Assembly (NCBI RefSeq): GCF_024584705.1
Contig: NZ_CP097384.1
Location: 5,270,001-5,334,000, forward strand
Source: Blastopirellula sp. J2-11
GTDB taxonomy: Bacteria; Planctomycetota; Planctomycetia; Pirellulales; Pirellulaceae
Direction of reading: 5' to 3'
Length of the DNA: 64,000 bases
This document shows positions 10,284 through 18,812 of this stretch, in pieces. Made by a program: the position numbers and the translations under genes. The notes beneath the pieces were generated by a model. The model was given only the letters and a program-made list of their open reading frames with translations, had not been told where the DNA came from and made no database searches. How positions within the stretch are numbered: the stretch's first letter is position 1; each line of letters opens with the position of its first letter.

Positions 10284-12503
10284 ATGAGCGAGCCAGTCAT
10301 CCGAGTCGAAGGACTCTCCCGTTCGTTCGGCGATCTCGTCGCCGTGGACGACGTCAGCTTCGAGGTTCGCCGCGGCGCCATCTTCGGCCTGCTCGGCCCC
10401 AACGGCAGCGGCAAGTCGACCATCATCCGCATGCTCTGCGGCGTGCTAGAGCCATCCTCCGGCGACGCATCGGTGCTGGGCTATGACGTGCTTCAAGATC
10501 CGGAAGCGATCAAACGCCGCATCGGCTACATGTCGCAGAAGTTCAGTCTGTATAGCGATCTGTCGGTTCGCGAGAATCTCGACTTCTACGGGCGCATCTA
10601 CGGACTGACCGACGAACGTTTAGCGGAGCGTCGCCAAGCGGTGCTTGAACTGACCAACATGAACGATCGAATCGATCAGTTGGGCGGCAATCTCTCGGGA
10701 GGCTGGAAGCAGCGATTGGCGCTCGCTTGCGCGCTGATCCATGAACCGGATGTGCTCTTTTTGGATGAGCCGACTGCCGGTATCGATCCGGTTGCGCGTC
10801 GTCAGTTGTGGGACCTGCTGTTTGAGTTGGCGGCGCAAGGGGTGACCTTGTTCGTCACAACTCACTACATGGACGAAGCGGAACGTTGCACCGATGTCGG
10901 CTATATCTTCATGTCGAAACTGCTGGTGCTCGGCCGCGGCGAAGAACTGAAGCAATTGCCCGACGTTACGCCGGAGGGGACCAGACGGATCGAGATTGAC
11001 GCTGACAATCCATCGGCAGGGCTCACCAAATTGATCCACGTCGAACAGGTCCGCGATGCGACGCTGTTTGGCGAAATGATCCATGCGTTGGTCGACGAAT
11101 CTTACACGCACGAGCAACTGGCCGCCGATCTGGGGACGACGGTCGATCAACTACCGATTCGCGAAATAGCGCCGACACTGGAAGATGTCTTCGTCACGCT
11201 CACCAAAAATGCGGAAGAGCGTCACCACAACGGCGATCCGGCGAAGACGGTCCGTTTGGAATCGGCGACTGAGGATTCCCCGGACGAAGTCGAAGCAGAA
11301 TCGGCGCCATCCCCTGCTCTGCACAAAAATCAGGAGTCGACGCTCACGGGACGTTCAACCGATGGACTGTTGGCCGTGTTCGTCAAAGAAATGTCGCACA
11401 TTCGCCGTCAACCGAGCACGCTCTTCTTTATGTTTGTCGTGCCGGTCATGCAGGTGTTGATATTCGGCTACGCGATCGATATTCAGATCGAAAACATTCC
11501 GATGGTGGTCTACGACCTTGATGGTCGACAAGATAGCCAGCGCTTGATTGATTCGCTGGTCAATACGCGCAAGCTGAAATTGATCGGCAAAGTCTATGAC
11601 GAAGAAAGCTTTCAACGCTCGCTCACCTCGGGCCGGGCGAAAGTTGGCGTGCTGATACCGCCCAACTACAGCGATAGTCTAGCGCAAGGTCGCCAGGCGC
11701 AGGTGCAAGTATTGATCGACGGTAGCGACTCTCAAGTTGCGACCACGGCGCAGAACGCCGTGGCGCTGCTTGGCTTGAACCTTTCGATTGGTCGGGCCAA
11801 ATCAGCCGCGACGGATGCACAAAAAGCGCCAGCTCGCGATCAGTGGGGCGAACTGGCCCTGCCGATCGATGTTCGCCCACGCTTGCTTTATAACCCCGAT
11901 CTGGAAAGCGCCCGGTTCTTTGTACCTGGCCTGGTCGGCATTATTTTGCAGTTGGTCACGCTCTTCCTGACGGCGTTCGCAATCGTGCGCGAACGGGAGT
12001 TGGGAACGTTGGAACAACTATTTGTGACGCCGGTCGGGCGTGCTGGCCTGGTGCTGGGGAAACTGGTCCCCTATTCGATCATCGGCATGGTCGAAATGCT
12101 GCTGGTGCTGACCGTAATGGTCTACATCTTTGGCGTGCCGATCCGCGGCAACCTGATGCTGCTGATCGTGCTGTCGGGCCTGTTTATCGTCTGCTCACTT
12201 GGCCTGGGCCTGTTGGTCTCGACCTTAGCCAAAACCCAAGTCGCGGCGCTGCAGTTCGCCTTTTTAATCATGCTGCCGTCGGTGCTGCTCTCGGGCTTCA
12301 TGTTCCCGCGCAGCGAAATGCCGCTACCGATCTATCTGATCACGTTTGCGATCCCAGTGACCTACTTCATCGAGATCCTCCGCGGCATCGTCCTCCGCGA
12401 CGCCGACTTTATTGATCTAGTCCCATCGATCGCGGGCCTGTCGATCTGTTGCCTGGTGATTTTGACGGCCAGCATTGCGCGGTTTAGAAAGCAGTTGGAC
12501 TAA
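10284..12503 (+). CDS. ABC exporter, ATPase fused to ABC-2 permease
   Basis: This 739-residue protein joins an ATP-binding domain to a permease. Walker A GPNGSGKST is at residues 38-46, the signature LSGGW near 137-141, and Walker B with VLFLDE near 157-162. A charged, low-complexity linker (about 330-375) leads to an ABC-2 membrane domain with one N-terminal helix, a large external loop and five C-terminal helices. Homologues are usually separate ATPase and permease genes (YbhF, YbhS/YbhR). A single fusion implies a homodimeric exporter. The ATG at 10284, four bases after the HlyD stop, is preferred to an upstream in-frame ATG. It overlaps the convergent gene by four bases. Confidence 0.93.
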   Translation: MSEPVIRVEGLSRSFGDLVAVDDVSFEVRRGAIFGLLGPNGSGKSTIIRMLCGVLEPSSGDASVLGYDVLQDPEAIKRRIGYMSQKFSLYSDLSVRENLDFYGRIYGLTDERLAERRQAVLELTNMNDRIDQLGGNLSGGWKQRLALACALIHEPDVLFLDEPTAGIDPVARRQLWDLLFELAAQGVTLFVTTHYMDEAERCTDVGYIFMSKLLVLGRGEELKQLPDVTPEGTRRIEIDADNPSAGLTKLIHVEQVRDATLFGEMIHALVDESYTHEQLAADLGTTVDQLPIREIAPTLEDVFVTLTKNAEERHHNGDPAKTVRLESATEDSPDEVEAESAPSPALHKNQESTLTGRSTDGLLAVFVKEMSHIRRQPSTLFFMFVVPVMQVLIFGYAIDIQIENIPMVVYDLDGRQDSQRLIDSLVNTRKLKLIGKVYDEESFQRSLTSGRAKVGVLIPPNYSDSLAQGRQAQVQVLIDGSDSQVATTAQNAVALLGLNLSIGRAKSAATDAQKAPARDQWGELALPIDVRPRLLYNPDLESARFFVPGLVGIILQLVTLFLTAFAIVRERELGTLEQLFVTPVGRAGLVLGKLVPYSIIGMVEMLLVLTVMVYIFGVPIRGNLMLLIVLSGLFIVCSLGLGLLVSTLAKTQVAALQFAFLIMLPSVLLSGFMFPRSEMPLPIYLITFAIPVTYFIEILRGIVLRDADFIDLVPSIAGLSICCLVILTASIARFRKQLD

Positions 12504-13186
12504 CCCGTCTTGCGTCGACGAGATTTCGCTTTCGTCGGCGCCGGTTCAACCAGTTCCATCTTCGGTCGCGGGATCTTGATTCCGTAGACGCGGCCGAACT
12601 GTTGATGCAACTGGGCGAAATCGAGTTCGAGAAACTGGTAAAGCGACCGCAGCGGCGCCGTCATCAGGTATTTGTTGGCCAAAACGCCCATCTGCTCGTC
12701 GTACTCTTTTTGTGAGTGCGAATGAGCGTAGCAGCGGCCGGGGAGGCGACGGATATCACCGTCGAACTTCGGGCTAACGTGCCAAAGCTCGTGGAAGATG
12801 GTGATCAGCTTCTCTTGAAAGTCCATATCCATGAATCGCGGCAGATAGAACGTGAGGATGTAGAGCATCTCGCGTCCTCGTTCGTCAGCCAGCCTCTGAA
12901 CGCGATAGGTGCGTCCGCGACGCTTGGTGACTTCCGCTCCTCCTTCAAACCGCAGCGGCGTCAGTGACGCGAATATGCCGTAAGGAACATCTTTGCGGGC
13001 TTGGGCGACGGCGACGGCGATCCGGCTGAGATCGATATGCTTCAGTTCGGGCGAGCGGTCGATCATATCGGCGACCAACAGCCGCATGCTTCCAGAGAAG
13101 TCAAAGCCGGAATGCGGGTTTCGCTTTGCCAACGGTATTGCTCGTCGTCCAGTCATCGCCAAAGGTCGCATGCGTCGATCGTCCAT
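12500..13186 (-). CDS. Putative zinc metallopeptidase (HELWH motif)
   Basis: I do not recognise a named family for this 228-residue protein. It contains a metallopeptidase-type HExxH motif, FHELWH at residues 131-136, inside a helix-like segment, followed by a His-rich HSHSQKEYDEQ stretch that may hold a third ligand. There is no signal peptide or membrane segment, and the C-terminus is Lys/Arg-rich. Starts at 13171 and 13156 are in frame, and the rplQ terminator lies just upstream, so the gene needs its own promoter and the first ATG is doubtful. It overlaps the convergent ABC gene by four bases. Confidence 0.75.
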   Translation of the reverse strand: MDDRRMRPLAMTGRRAIPLAKRNPHSGFDFSGSMRLLVADMIDRSPELKHIDLSRIAVAVAQARKDVPYGIFASLTPLRFEGGAEVTKRRGRTYRVQRLADERGREMLYILTFYLPRFMDMDFQEKLITIFHELWHVSPKFDGDIRRLPGRCYAHSHSQKEYDEQMGVLANKYLMTAPLRSLYQFLELDFAQLHQQFGRVYGIKIPRPKMELVEPAPTKAKSRRRKTG

Positions 13187-13191
13187 CCATG

Positions 13192-13231
13192 AAAAAAGCC
13201 GTTATGCTCCGTGGGGGAGTATAACGGCTTT
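13192..13231 (-). terminator. Intrinsic terminator after rplQ
   Basis: On the minus strand, AAAGCCGTTAT-CTCC pairs with GGAG-ATAACGGCTTT across a short loop and is followed by TTTTTT. It lies 34 bases after the rplQ stop and ends the ribosomal cluster. The plus-strand reading also has a T-rich tail, so it may work in both directions. Confidence 0.88.
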
Positions 13232-13264
13232 CTTTTATTTTAAGCAAAGCGAATCGGGCGTAAA

Positions 13265-13921
13265 TTACGCTTCTTCGCCGGCGGCGGCGGTTTCGCCTTC
13301 AAAGGCGGGACGCTCGGCGGCTTCGTGCTTCCGATCGCGATCGTTACCGACAAATTCGATAATCGCACGCGTTCCGGCGTCGCCCAAGCGAGGCGTGGCC
13401 AAACGCAAAATGCGGGTGTAACCCCCTTCGCGATCTTCAAACTTCGGGGCCAACTGATCAAACAGCAGGTCCGCCGCTTGATGATTGCCCAACAGCGAAA
13501 CAGCGCGGCGACGCAGCGCCAAAGCGGGCGCCTGAGCGTTGTTCCACGCGACCCATTGATCGCTTTCGCGCCATTCGCGATAGGCGGAGGTCATTTTGCC
13601 ATTAGAATCGTACTTGTCGGCCGTCGTCTTCAACTTCTCGGCGGCACGCAGGTGCGGCAAAGCTTTGCGGGCGAGGGTGATCACCTTTTCGATATACGGA
13701 CGAATTTCTTTCGCCTTCGAGATCGTGGTGATGATCCGGCCTTTGACCTTCGGCACGTTACGGCCCGAGTCGGGCGTATCGGTCGAGAGGTACTCATAGC
13801 CCGACTCATTCACGTCGTCGCTACGTAGCGAAAGGAGAAGGCTGCTCGCCATGTTCCGCATCATCGCTTTGCGATGGGGAGACGAACGCCCGAGAACCCG
13901 GCCTTTTTTTCGATGTCGCAT
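13265..13921 (-). CDS. rplQ: 50S ribosomal protein L17, enlarged
   Basis: The N-terminus [20 protein letters not shown] and the C-terminal part with [18 protein letters not shown] are clear L17. At 218 residues it is much longer than the usual 115-135. The extra length lies in two insertions: about residues 33-60 ([20 protein letters not shown]) and about 88-135, where a Trp- and charge-rich segment interrupts the core. A Glu/Ala-rich tail follows. L17 sits near the peptide exit tunnel of the large subunit. It is the last gene of the minus-strand cluster, 62 bases after rpoA. Confidence 0.97.
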   Translation of the reverse strand: MRHRKKGRVLGRSSPHRKAMMRNMASSLLLSLRSDDVNESGYEYLSTDTPDSGRNVPKVKGRIITTISKAKEIRPYIEKVITLARKALPHLRAAEKLKTTADKYDSNGKMTSAYREWRESDQWVAWNNAQAPALALRRRAVSLLGNHQAADLLFDQLAPKFEDREGGYTRILRLATPRLGDAGTRAIIEFVGNDRDRKHEAAERPAFEGETAAAGEEA

Positions 13922-13983
13922 GCTACTGAAGTCTTAAAAACTATATGCGTGTGAATTGCAAATGACGGTTATCGACGCGCCGG

Positions 13984-14970
13984 TTAGCGAGGCGCCGACT
14001 GAACACGCATTCCCAAGTGCAGGCCAAGCTCTTTCAGCTTTTCACGCACTTCGGTCAGCGTCGTTTCGCCAAAGTTACGGACTTCCATCAACTGATCTTC
14101 GGTACGGCGAACCAAGTCGCGAACCGTATTGATGTTTTCCGATTCCAGGCAGTTGCTGGCTCGCACCGACAGGTGCATCTCAGCCAGGCTCATGTTCAGC
14201 TTCGACTCCAGCACCGGATCCAAACCGCTCGACTGCGTACGGCTGGGGATGCTGATCTTTGAGCCGAGTTCGTTGTATTGGACGAACGGGTTCAGGTGCT
14301 TGCGAAGGATCTTCGCCGCTTCGACCAGCGAGTATTCAGGATGAATCGAACCGTCGGTCCAAATCTCCAGAGTCAGCTTGTCGTAGTTGGTCTTTTGACC
14401 GACGCGGGTTTCTTCGACTTCGTAGCGAACGCGCGTCACCGGGCTATAAACGGCGTCAACCGGGATAATGCCGATCTCGTGCTCAGCGGTGCTATGTTCG
14501 GTAGCCGGAATGTATCCACGGCCCGATTCAACGACCATTTCCATCATGAACGGAATGTCGCCGGTGATCGTGCAGATGTGGATGTCTTTGTTGATGATGT
14601 CGACTTCCGGATCGCACTGAATGTCGGCGCCGGTAATCGTGCAGGGTCCCTGCTTCTCGATCGTGACGACTTTCGTCATCTCGGAATGCTTTTTGACGAC
14701 GATCGCCTTGGTGTTCAGGACGATCTCGGTCATGTCTTCGACAACGCCGGGGATCGAGGTGAACTCGTGCTGAGCTCCGCGGACCTTGATCTGCGTAACC
14801 GCGGCGCCTTCCAGGCTCGACAGCAAAATGCGTCGCAAGCTATTGCCGATCGTCACGCCAAAACCGCGTTCAAACGGCTCCGCGATAAACTTGCCGTAGT
14901 TCGGCGAGAGCGTTTCGGCTTCGCAGTTAACGACGCTCGGCAGTTCCAAACCGCGCCAGCGAATATGCAT
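13984..14970 (-). CDS. rpoA: DNA-directed RNA polymerase subunit alpha
   Basis: The 328-residue product has both alpha domains. The N-terminal dimerisation domain carries [20 protein letters not shown] near residue 33 and the GRGYIPA segment. The C-terminal domain, about 245-328, carries [20 protein letters not shown] and [14 protein letters not shown], the helix-hairpin-helix region that contacts UP elements and activators. Length and layout are canonical. It lies between rpsK and rplQ, as in most bacteria, but without the rpsD gene that usually precedes it. Confidence 0.98.
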   Translation of the reverse strand: MHIRWRGLELPSVVNCEAETLSPNYGKFIAEPFERGFGVTIGNSLRRILLSSLEGAAVTQIKVRGAQHEFTSIPGVVEDMTEIVLNTKAIVVKKHSEMTKVVTIEKQGPCTITGADIQCDPEVDIINKDIHICTITGDIPFMMEMVVESGRGYIPATEHSTAEHEIGIIPVDAVYSPVTRVRYEVEETRVGQKTNYDKLTLEIWTDGSIHPEYSLVEAAKILRKHLNPFVQYNELGSKISIPSRTQSSGLDPVLESKLNMSLAEMHLSVRASNCLESENINTVRDLVRRTEDQLMEVRNFGETTLTEVREKLKELGLHLGMRVQSAPR

Positions 14971-15047
14971 TGATTCTCTCCGTTCGACGAACTTCGATAC
15001 AGCTGTGGGGGGAAAACAGAAACGCGCTGCCCAAAAGCGTTACGCTT

Positions 15048-15428
15048 TTAGACGCGGCGCTTCTTCGGCGGACGGCAACCATTGTGCGGGATCGGTGTGC
15101 AATCTTCGATCGATCGAACGTTCAAGCCGGCGGCGGCCAAAGCGGTGATCGCACTTTCACGGCCCGAACCAGGACCCTTCACGCGAACTTCCACTTCTTT
15201 CACGCCGAACTTTAACGCTTTTTCGGCAGCCTGTTGGGCGGCGCATTGGCCGGCGAACGGGGTGCTTTTGCGACTACCCTTGAAACCGCAAGTGCCGGCG
15301 CTTGCCCAGCAAAGCGAGTCCCCTTTGGCGTCGGTAATCGTCACTTGGGTATTGTTGAAGGTCGCTTTGATATGCACGACCGCCTGCAATACGTTGCGAC
15401 GAATTTTCTTCTTTGCTGCCTTGGCCAC
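15048..15428 (-). CDS. rpsK: 30S ribosomal protein S11
   Basis: The 126-residue product shows the S11 core: [15 protein letters not shown] near residue 18, [14 protein letters not shown]-like sequence near 48, [14 protein letters not shown] near 82, and the conserved C-terminus [19 protein letters not shown]11 is a platform protein of the small subunit that contacts 16S near the E site. It lies 77 bases after rpsM and 77 before rpoA. Confidence 0.98.
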   Translation of the reverse strand: MAKAAKKKIRRNVLQAVVHIKATFNNTQVTITDAKGDSLCWASAGTCGFKGSRKSTPFAGQCAAQQAAEKALKFGVKEVEVRVKGPGSGRESAITALAAAGLNVRSIEDCTPIPHNGCRPPKKRRV

Positions 15429-15505
15429 TGCGCCAATACTCCTGAAAGGTGAATGTTCGCTCGTCTCTCATTGTTCTCAAAAGGGGGAACAACAAGCCTG
15501 CAAAA

Positions 15506-15889
15506 TTATCGCAGGTCCTTCACGCCCTTCTTGCCGGCGACCGTCTTTTTCGGTCCCTTGCGAGTTCGAGCGTTGGTGCGAGTTCGCTGACCGCGAACCG
15601 GCAGACCGCGACGATGACGCATGCCGCGATAGCAAACGATGCGATTCAAACGTTGAATATTTTGAGCGATTTGTCGGCGGAGGGGACCTTCGACGGTGTA
15701 TTCCGTTTCCAGCAGCCCGGCGATGCGGCTTAGCTCATCTTCGTGCAGCTCGCCCGCTTTGCGTTCCTGCGAGATACCAACTTTCACGCACAGCTCACGA
15801 GCGGTGCGTGGTCCGACTCCGTACAAGTACGTCAGCGAAATCCAGGTTGGTTTGTCGTTCGGAATGTCGACACCCATCAAACGGGGCAT
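15506..15889 (-). CDS. rpsM: 30S ribosomal protein S13
   Basis: The 127-residue product begins MPRLMGVDIPNDKP and has the helix-two-turn-helix segment TYLYGVGPRTARELC, then CYRGMRHRRGLPVRGQRTRTN and a basic tail, all typical of S13. It sits in the head of the small subunit and contacts the P-site tRNA and the intersubunit bridge. It follows rpmJ by about 155 bases, an unusually wide gap for this operon. Confidence 0.98.
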   Translation of the reverse strand: MPRLMGVDIPNDKPTWISLTYLYGVGPRTARELCVKVGISQERKAGELHEDELSRIAGLLETEYTVEGPLRRQIAQNIQRLNRIVCYRGMRHRRGLPVRGQRTRTNARTRKGPKKTVAGKKGVKDLR

Positions 15890-16030
15890 AACTCTACTCC
15901 TGCCAAGACGCCGCAGCGTCGAAATTACTCTATGTGCTTAAAATTGAACGGGTTGCGTGCGGTGGAGAAGCTGCATTTTTCATTCCTATTGCGGAATTAT
16001 CGCTGCAACTACTCCGAGTCGCCGTCAAAC

Positions 16031-16049
16031 CTAGATCTTCGAGATCTAG
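16031..16049. other. Perfect 8-bp hairpin overlapping the rpmJ stop
   Basis: CTAGATCT-TCG-AGATCTAG is a perfect inverted repeat whose right arm covers the rpmJ stop codon. No T-run follows on the minus strand, so it is not a standard terminator. It may be an attenuation or processing hairpin that lowers rpmJ read-through into rpsM, or protects an mRNA end. Confidence 0.5.
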
Positions 16050-16159
16050 CCCTGACGTTGCTTGTGGCGGGGATTCTCGCAGATCACGAAAATCCGGCCG
16101 CGGCGGCGGACCACTTTGCACTTATCGCAGATGCGTTTTACGCTTGCTCGAACTTTCAT
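16046..16159 (-). CDS. rpmJ: 50S ribosomal protein L36
   Basis: A 37-residue frame below usual ORF cut-offs reads [20 protein letters not shown] and ends PRHKQRQG. The zinc ligands of the L36 ribbon are present: Cys11, Cys14, Cys27 and His32, the C+ form that needs zinc. It heads the cluster rpmJ-rpsM-rpsK-rpoA-rplQ in the conserved order. The usual upstream neighbours secY, map and infA are absent; a sulfatase gene ends 200 bases upstream, so the cluster promoter should lie in 16160-16358. Confidence 0.95.
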   Translation of the reverse strand: MKVRASVKRICDKCKVVRRRGRIFVICENPRHKQRQG

Positions 16160-16358
16160 CGCCTACAGCTTCCAATCAATGCTTATGGTGGAAGCGAGCC
16201 AGTATAACGCTCCTCGCGACTGGCTTGCAAGGCCTCCACACAGGAAAACTGACCGCGAAGTCTACCCCAATTTCGAGCCGTCGAGCAAATGGCAATTTAG
16301 AGAAGATTGCGCGGCGATCTTCTCCATTTCTCAGGGTTTACGCGAATTCCTCGACGAT

Positions 16359-17777
16359 CTACAGCCAATCCGCATACGGCTTTTTCAGATCCAAATCGTC
16401 TCCGACCTCGGTTTGCAGCTTCAACAAGCGATTCAATAATTGTTGAATTCGCCCGCGTTGATCCGGATTAGCCGCCAAATCTTCCCTCTCTTGCGGGTCG
16501 GCTGTCAGATCAAACAACTTGATCTTGGCGATGGTCGGGTACAGGATCAGCTTGTACCCATCGGCGGTGATCATTCGCTGGCGCTCGAGATAGGCGCCGT
16601 AGATCGCGTCGTACTGCACGTCGCGTTCACCGCGAATCACCGGCAAAAGGCTCCGAAATTCGACATGATCCGGCTTTTCGACGCCGGCCAGCTCCAAAGT
16701 CGTCGCCATCACGTCCTGCAGATAGACCGGCGTTTCGCACACGTTCCCTTGCGGCAAACCGGGCCCAGCGACCAACAGCGGCACACGGACGCTGTGGTCA
16801 TACATGTTTTGCTTCCCTAGCAACCCATGGTGACCGACCGCCAATCCATGATCGGCGGTAAAAAAAATGTAAGTGTTGTCGGCTTTGCCGGTTTTCTGCA
16901 ACGCATCTAGTATTCGGCCAATTTGAGCATCCATGTGCTCGATAATCGCGTAATACTCGCTGCGATGGACCTGAATCGCATGGGGAGTACGGGGAAACGG
17001 CGCTAGTTTTTCATCACGGAGCGATTTCCCGGCGCCCATCGCCTCTCGTTCGGGATACAAAGGCAGAAAGTCGTCAGGCACGTCGGTCTTTTCGGCAGGA
17101 TAGCGATCCACGTAATCCTGCGGCGACTGTCGCGGATCATGGACGGCGTTGAACGCCAAGTACATGAAGAACGGCTTATCCCGCTTTGCCGCCGTATCGA
17201 GAAAATCGATCGCGTCATCCGCGACCACTTCGCTCCAATGTTTACCCCCGGTCCAGAACCCGCCAAATTGCGGATCGGACGGCGACCAGGGATCTTCGCC
17301 CACAGCCGGCGGGCGATTATAGCCATGGTTCGTATCTTTCGGCATTCCACCCCGAATATGAGCGCTCGTCTCAAAGGCTTTGGCGGCGTTGGCCGGAACG
17401 TGCCATTTGCCAGTCATGTAGGTGTCATAACCAGCCTTCTTCATATACTCCGACCAAAAACGCCCGGCGACACGCTCATTCTCGGCCGTTTTATAGACTT
17501 TCTCGGCGTGCCAAACAAAGCGTCCCGTGTTGAGCATTGTGCGGCTGGCGACACAAACGGCGCCGCTCCATGACCCCATGTTGTAGGCATGCGTAAAGCG
17601 GGTGCTTCGCCGGGCCAACTGGTCTAAGTTGGGCGTCTGCACCAGCGGATGCCCATAGGCTCCGACACACTCGTAGCTATAGTCGTCGGCGAAGAGAAAG
17701 ATGATGTTCGGCTTGTCGGCGGCATAGCTGAAGGAAGCAGCCAGCCAAACAACAATCAACGCGACAAATCTAGGCAT
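16359..17777 (-). CDS. Secreted sulfatase
   Basis: The mature protein begins after a type I signal peptide (residues 1-20, cleavage near SYA-AD). PNIIFLFADDYSYECVGAYG holds the first calcium-binding aspartates. The formylglycine motif is C-V-A-S-R (Cys75), the C-x-A-x-R variant of C-x-P-x-R that maturation enzymes can still accept. TADHGLAVGHHGLLGKQNMYDHSVRVPLL supplies later metal and active-site residues. It should cleave sulfate esters from polysaccharides outside the cytoplasm; Planctomycetes carry many such genes. The 472-residue form from the ATG at 17777 is preferred to an upstream extension that would block the signal peptide. Confidence 0.94.
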   Translation of the reverse strand: MPRFVALIVVWLAASFSYAADKPNIIFLFADDYSYECVGAYGHPLVQTPNLDQLARRSTRFTHAYNMGSWSGAVCVASRTMLNTGRFVWHAEKVYKTAENERVAGRFWSEYMKKAGYDTYMTGKWHVPANAAKAFETSAHIRGGMPKDTNHGYNRPPAVGEDPWSPSDPQFGGFWTGGKHWSEVVADDAIDFLDTAAKRDKPFFMYLAFNAVHDPRQSPQDYVDRYPAEKTDVPDDFLPLYPEREAMGAGKSLRDEKLAPFPRTPHAIQVHRSEYYAIIEHMDAQIGRILDALQKTGKADNTYIFFTADHGLAVGHHGLLGKQNMYDHSVRVPLLVAGPGLPQGNVCETPVYLQDVMATTLELAGVEKPDHVEFRSLLPVIRGERDVQYDAIYGAYLERQRMITADGYKLILYPTIAKIKLFDLTADPQEREDLAANPDQRGRIQQLLNRLLKLQTEVGDDLDLKKPYADWL

Positions 17778-17865
17778 GATAAGAACTTCTGGCGGGAGTT
17801 TTCTGCATGAGGGGATTAAAGTCGGGACTCCCTTTATACCCCCCCCAAAGCTCGTTTGCCAAATA

Positions 17866-17896
17866 GAAAACGCCGGCAGCGGAGGCCGGCGTTTTC
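17866..17896 (-). terminator. Intrinsic terminator after the cyclophilin gene
   Basis: GAAAACGCCGGC and GCCGGCGTTTTC pair in a 12-bp stem around a seven-base loop; the minus-strand stem ends in a short T-run. It lies 33 bases past the cyclophilin stop and upstream of the sulfatase start, so it separates the two transcripts. Confidence 0.85.
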
Positions 17897-17928
17897 GGGT
17901 TCGTTCGTAATTTTCCAGCACGCGTCGA

Positions 17929-18528
17929 CTATTTGTCGTAGACGCCGCAGTTGACGATCGTCACTGTCGCACGAGGTTTGCCGCTCTGCGAACCAAGGGA
18001 TTCAAGCGTTTTGACAACCTCCATCCCTTCCACCACGCGGCCAAAGACGACATGCTTGCCGTCGAGCCAATCAGTCTTGACGGTGGTGATAAAGAACTGC
18101 GAGCCATTGGTCCCCGGTCCCGAGTTCGCCATGCTCAATACGCCGGGACCGTCATGGGTCAGATCGAAGTTCTCGTCGGCGAACTTGGCGCCATAGATGC
18201 TTTCGCCACCGGTGCCGTTGCCGTTCGTGAAATCGCCCCCCTGCAGCATGAACCGCGGGATAATGCGATGGAACGAGCTCCCTTTATAGGTCAGCATTTT
18301 TCCCGATCGCCCTTTTCCCTTTTCTCCGGTGCACAGAGCGCGGAAGTTCGCGGCCGTCTTCGGCACCGTATCGCCAAACAGGCCGATCACAATCCGGCCG
18401 GCCGGTTTGCCGTTGACATCGACTTCGAGAAAGACCTTGTCGGTCACTTTGCCCTGCGAAGCAGGAGCAGCCAATAACGAGGAAGCGGAAAAGACCGCAA
18501 ACGCAACAAACATCGCCAAGCGCAACAT
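17929..18528 (-). CDS. Peptidyl-prolyl cis-trans isomerase, cyclophilin, exported
   Basis: The 199-residue protein begins with a signal peptide ([20 protein letters not shown], residues 1-20) and then a complete cyclophilin domain. [20 protein letters not shown] holds the catalytic Arg and the Phe/Gln pocket. [16 protein letters not shown] and the Trp in [13 protein letters not shown] are also present. It should speed prolyl isomerisation of exported proteins. The ATG at 18528, preceded by CCGGAG, is preferred to an upstream extension that would bury the signal peptide. It has its own terminator and is divergent from the lipoprotein gene. Confidence 0.95.
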   Translation of the reverse strand: MLRLAMFVAFAVFSASSLLAAPASQGKVTDKVFLEVDVNGKPAGRIVIGLFGDTVPKTAANFRALCTGEKGKGRSGKMLTYKGSSFHRIIPRFMLQGGDFTNGNGTGGESIYGAKFADENFDLTHDGPGVLSMANSGPGTNGSQFFITTVKTDWLDGKHVVFGRVVEGMEVVKTLESLGSQSGKPRATVTIVNCGVYDK

Positions 18529-18812
18529 GAACAACTCCGGGGAGAAATGGTGGTGACTTCGACATGCAGACCTACATTTTGCAATTTTCCTCCTAATACC
18601 GCCAGACGAACCTGAGTTCGCCTTTTTCCAGGAGAGCGGCTCAGCGGCGCTGGACGCAGTTTCTCCGGCGCCAACTCTCCCCATTTTGAACCATCGACGA
18701 CCGCAGATGAGGAAACGGTAAAGATCGTGAGAATTTACGTTGACTTGGGTCAGCGAAGCGGACGTGATCGCCTAGAATCGGCCTCTTATAGCGATTTCGA
18801 AGGTGACCGATC

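Noticed and set aside
18740-18778. TTGACT and TAGAAT as a promoter of the lipoprotein gene
   Set aside because: The spacing is 27 bases, far beyond the usual 16-18.
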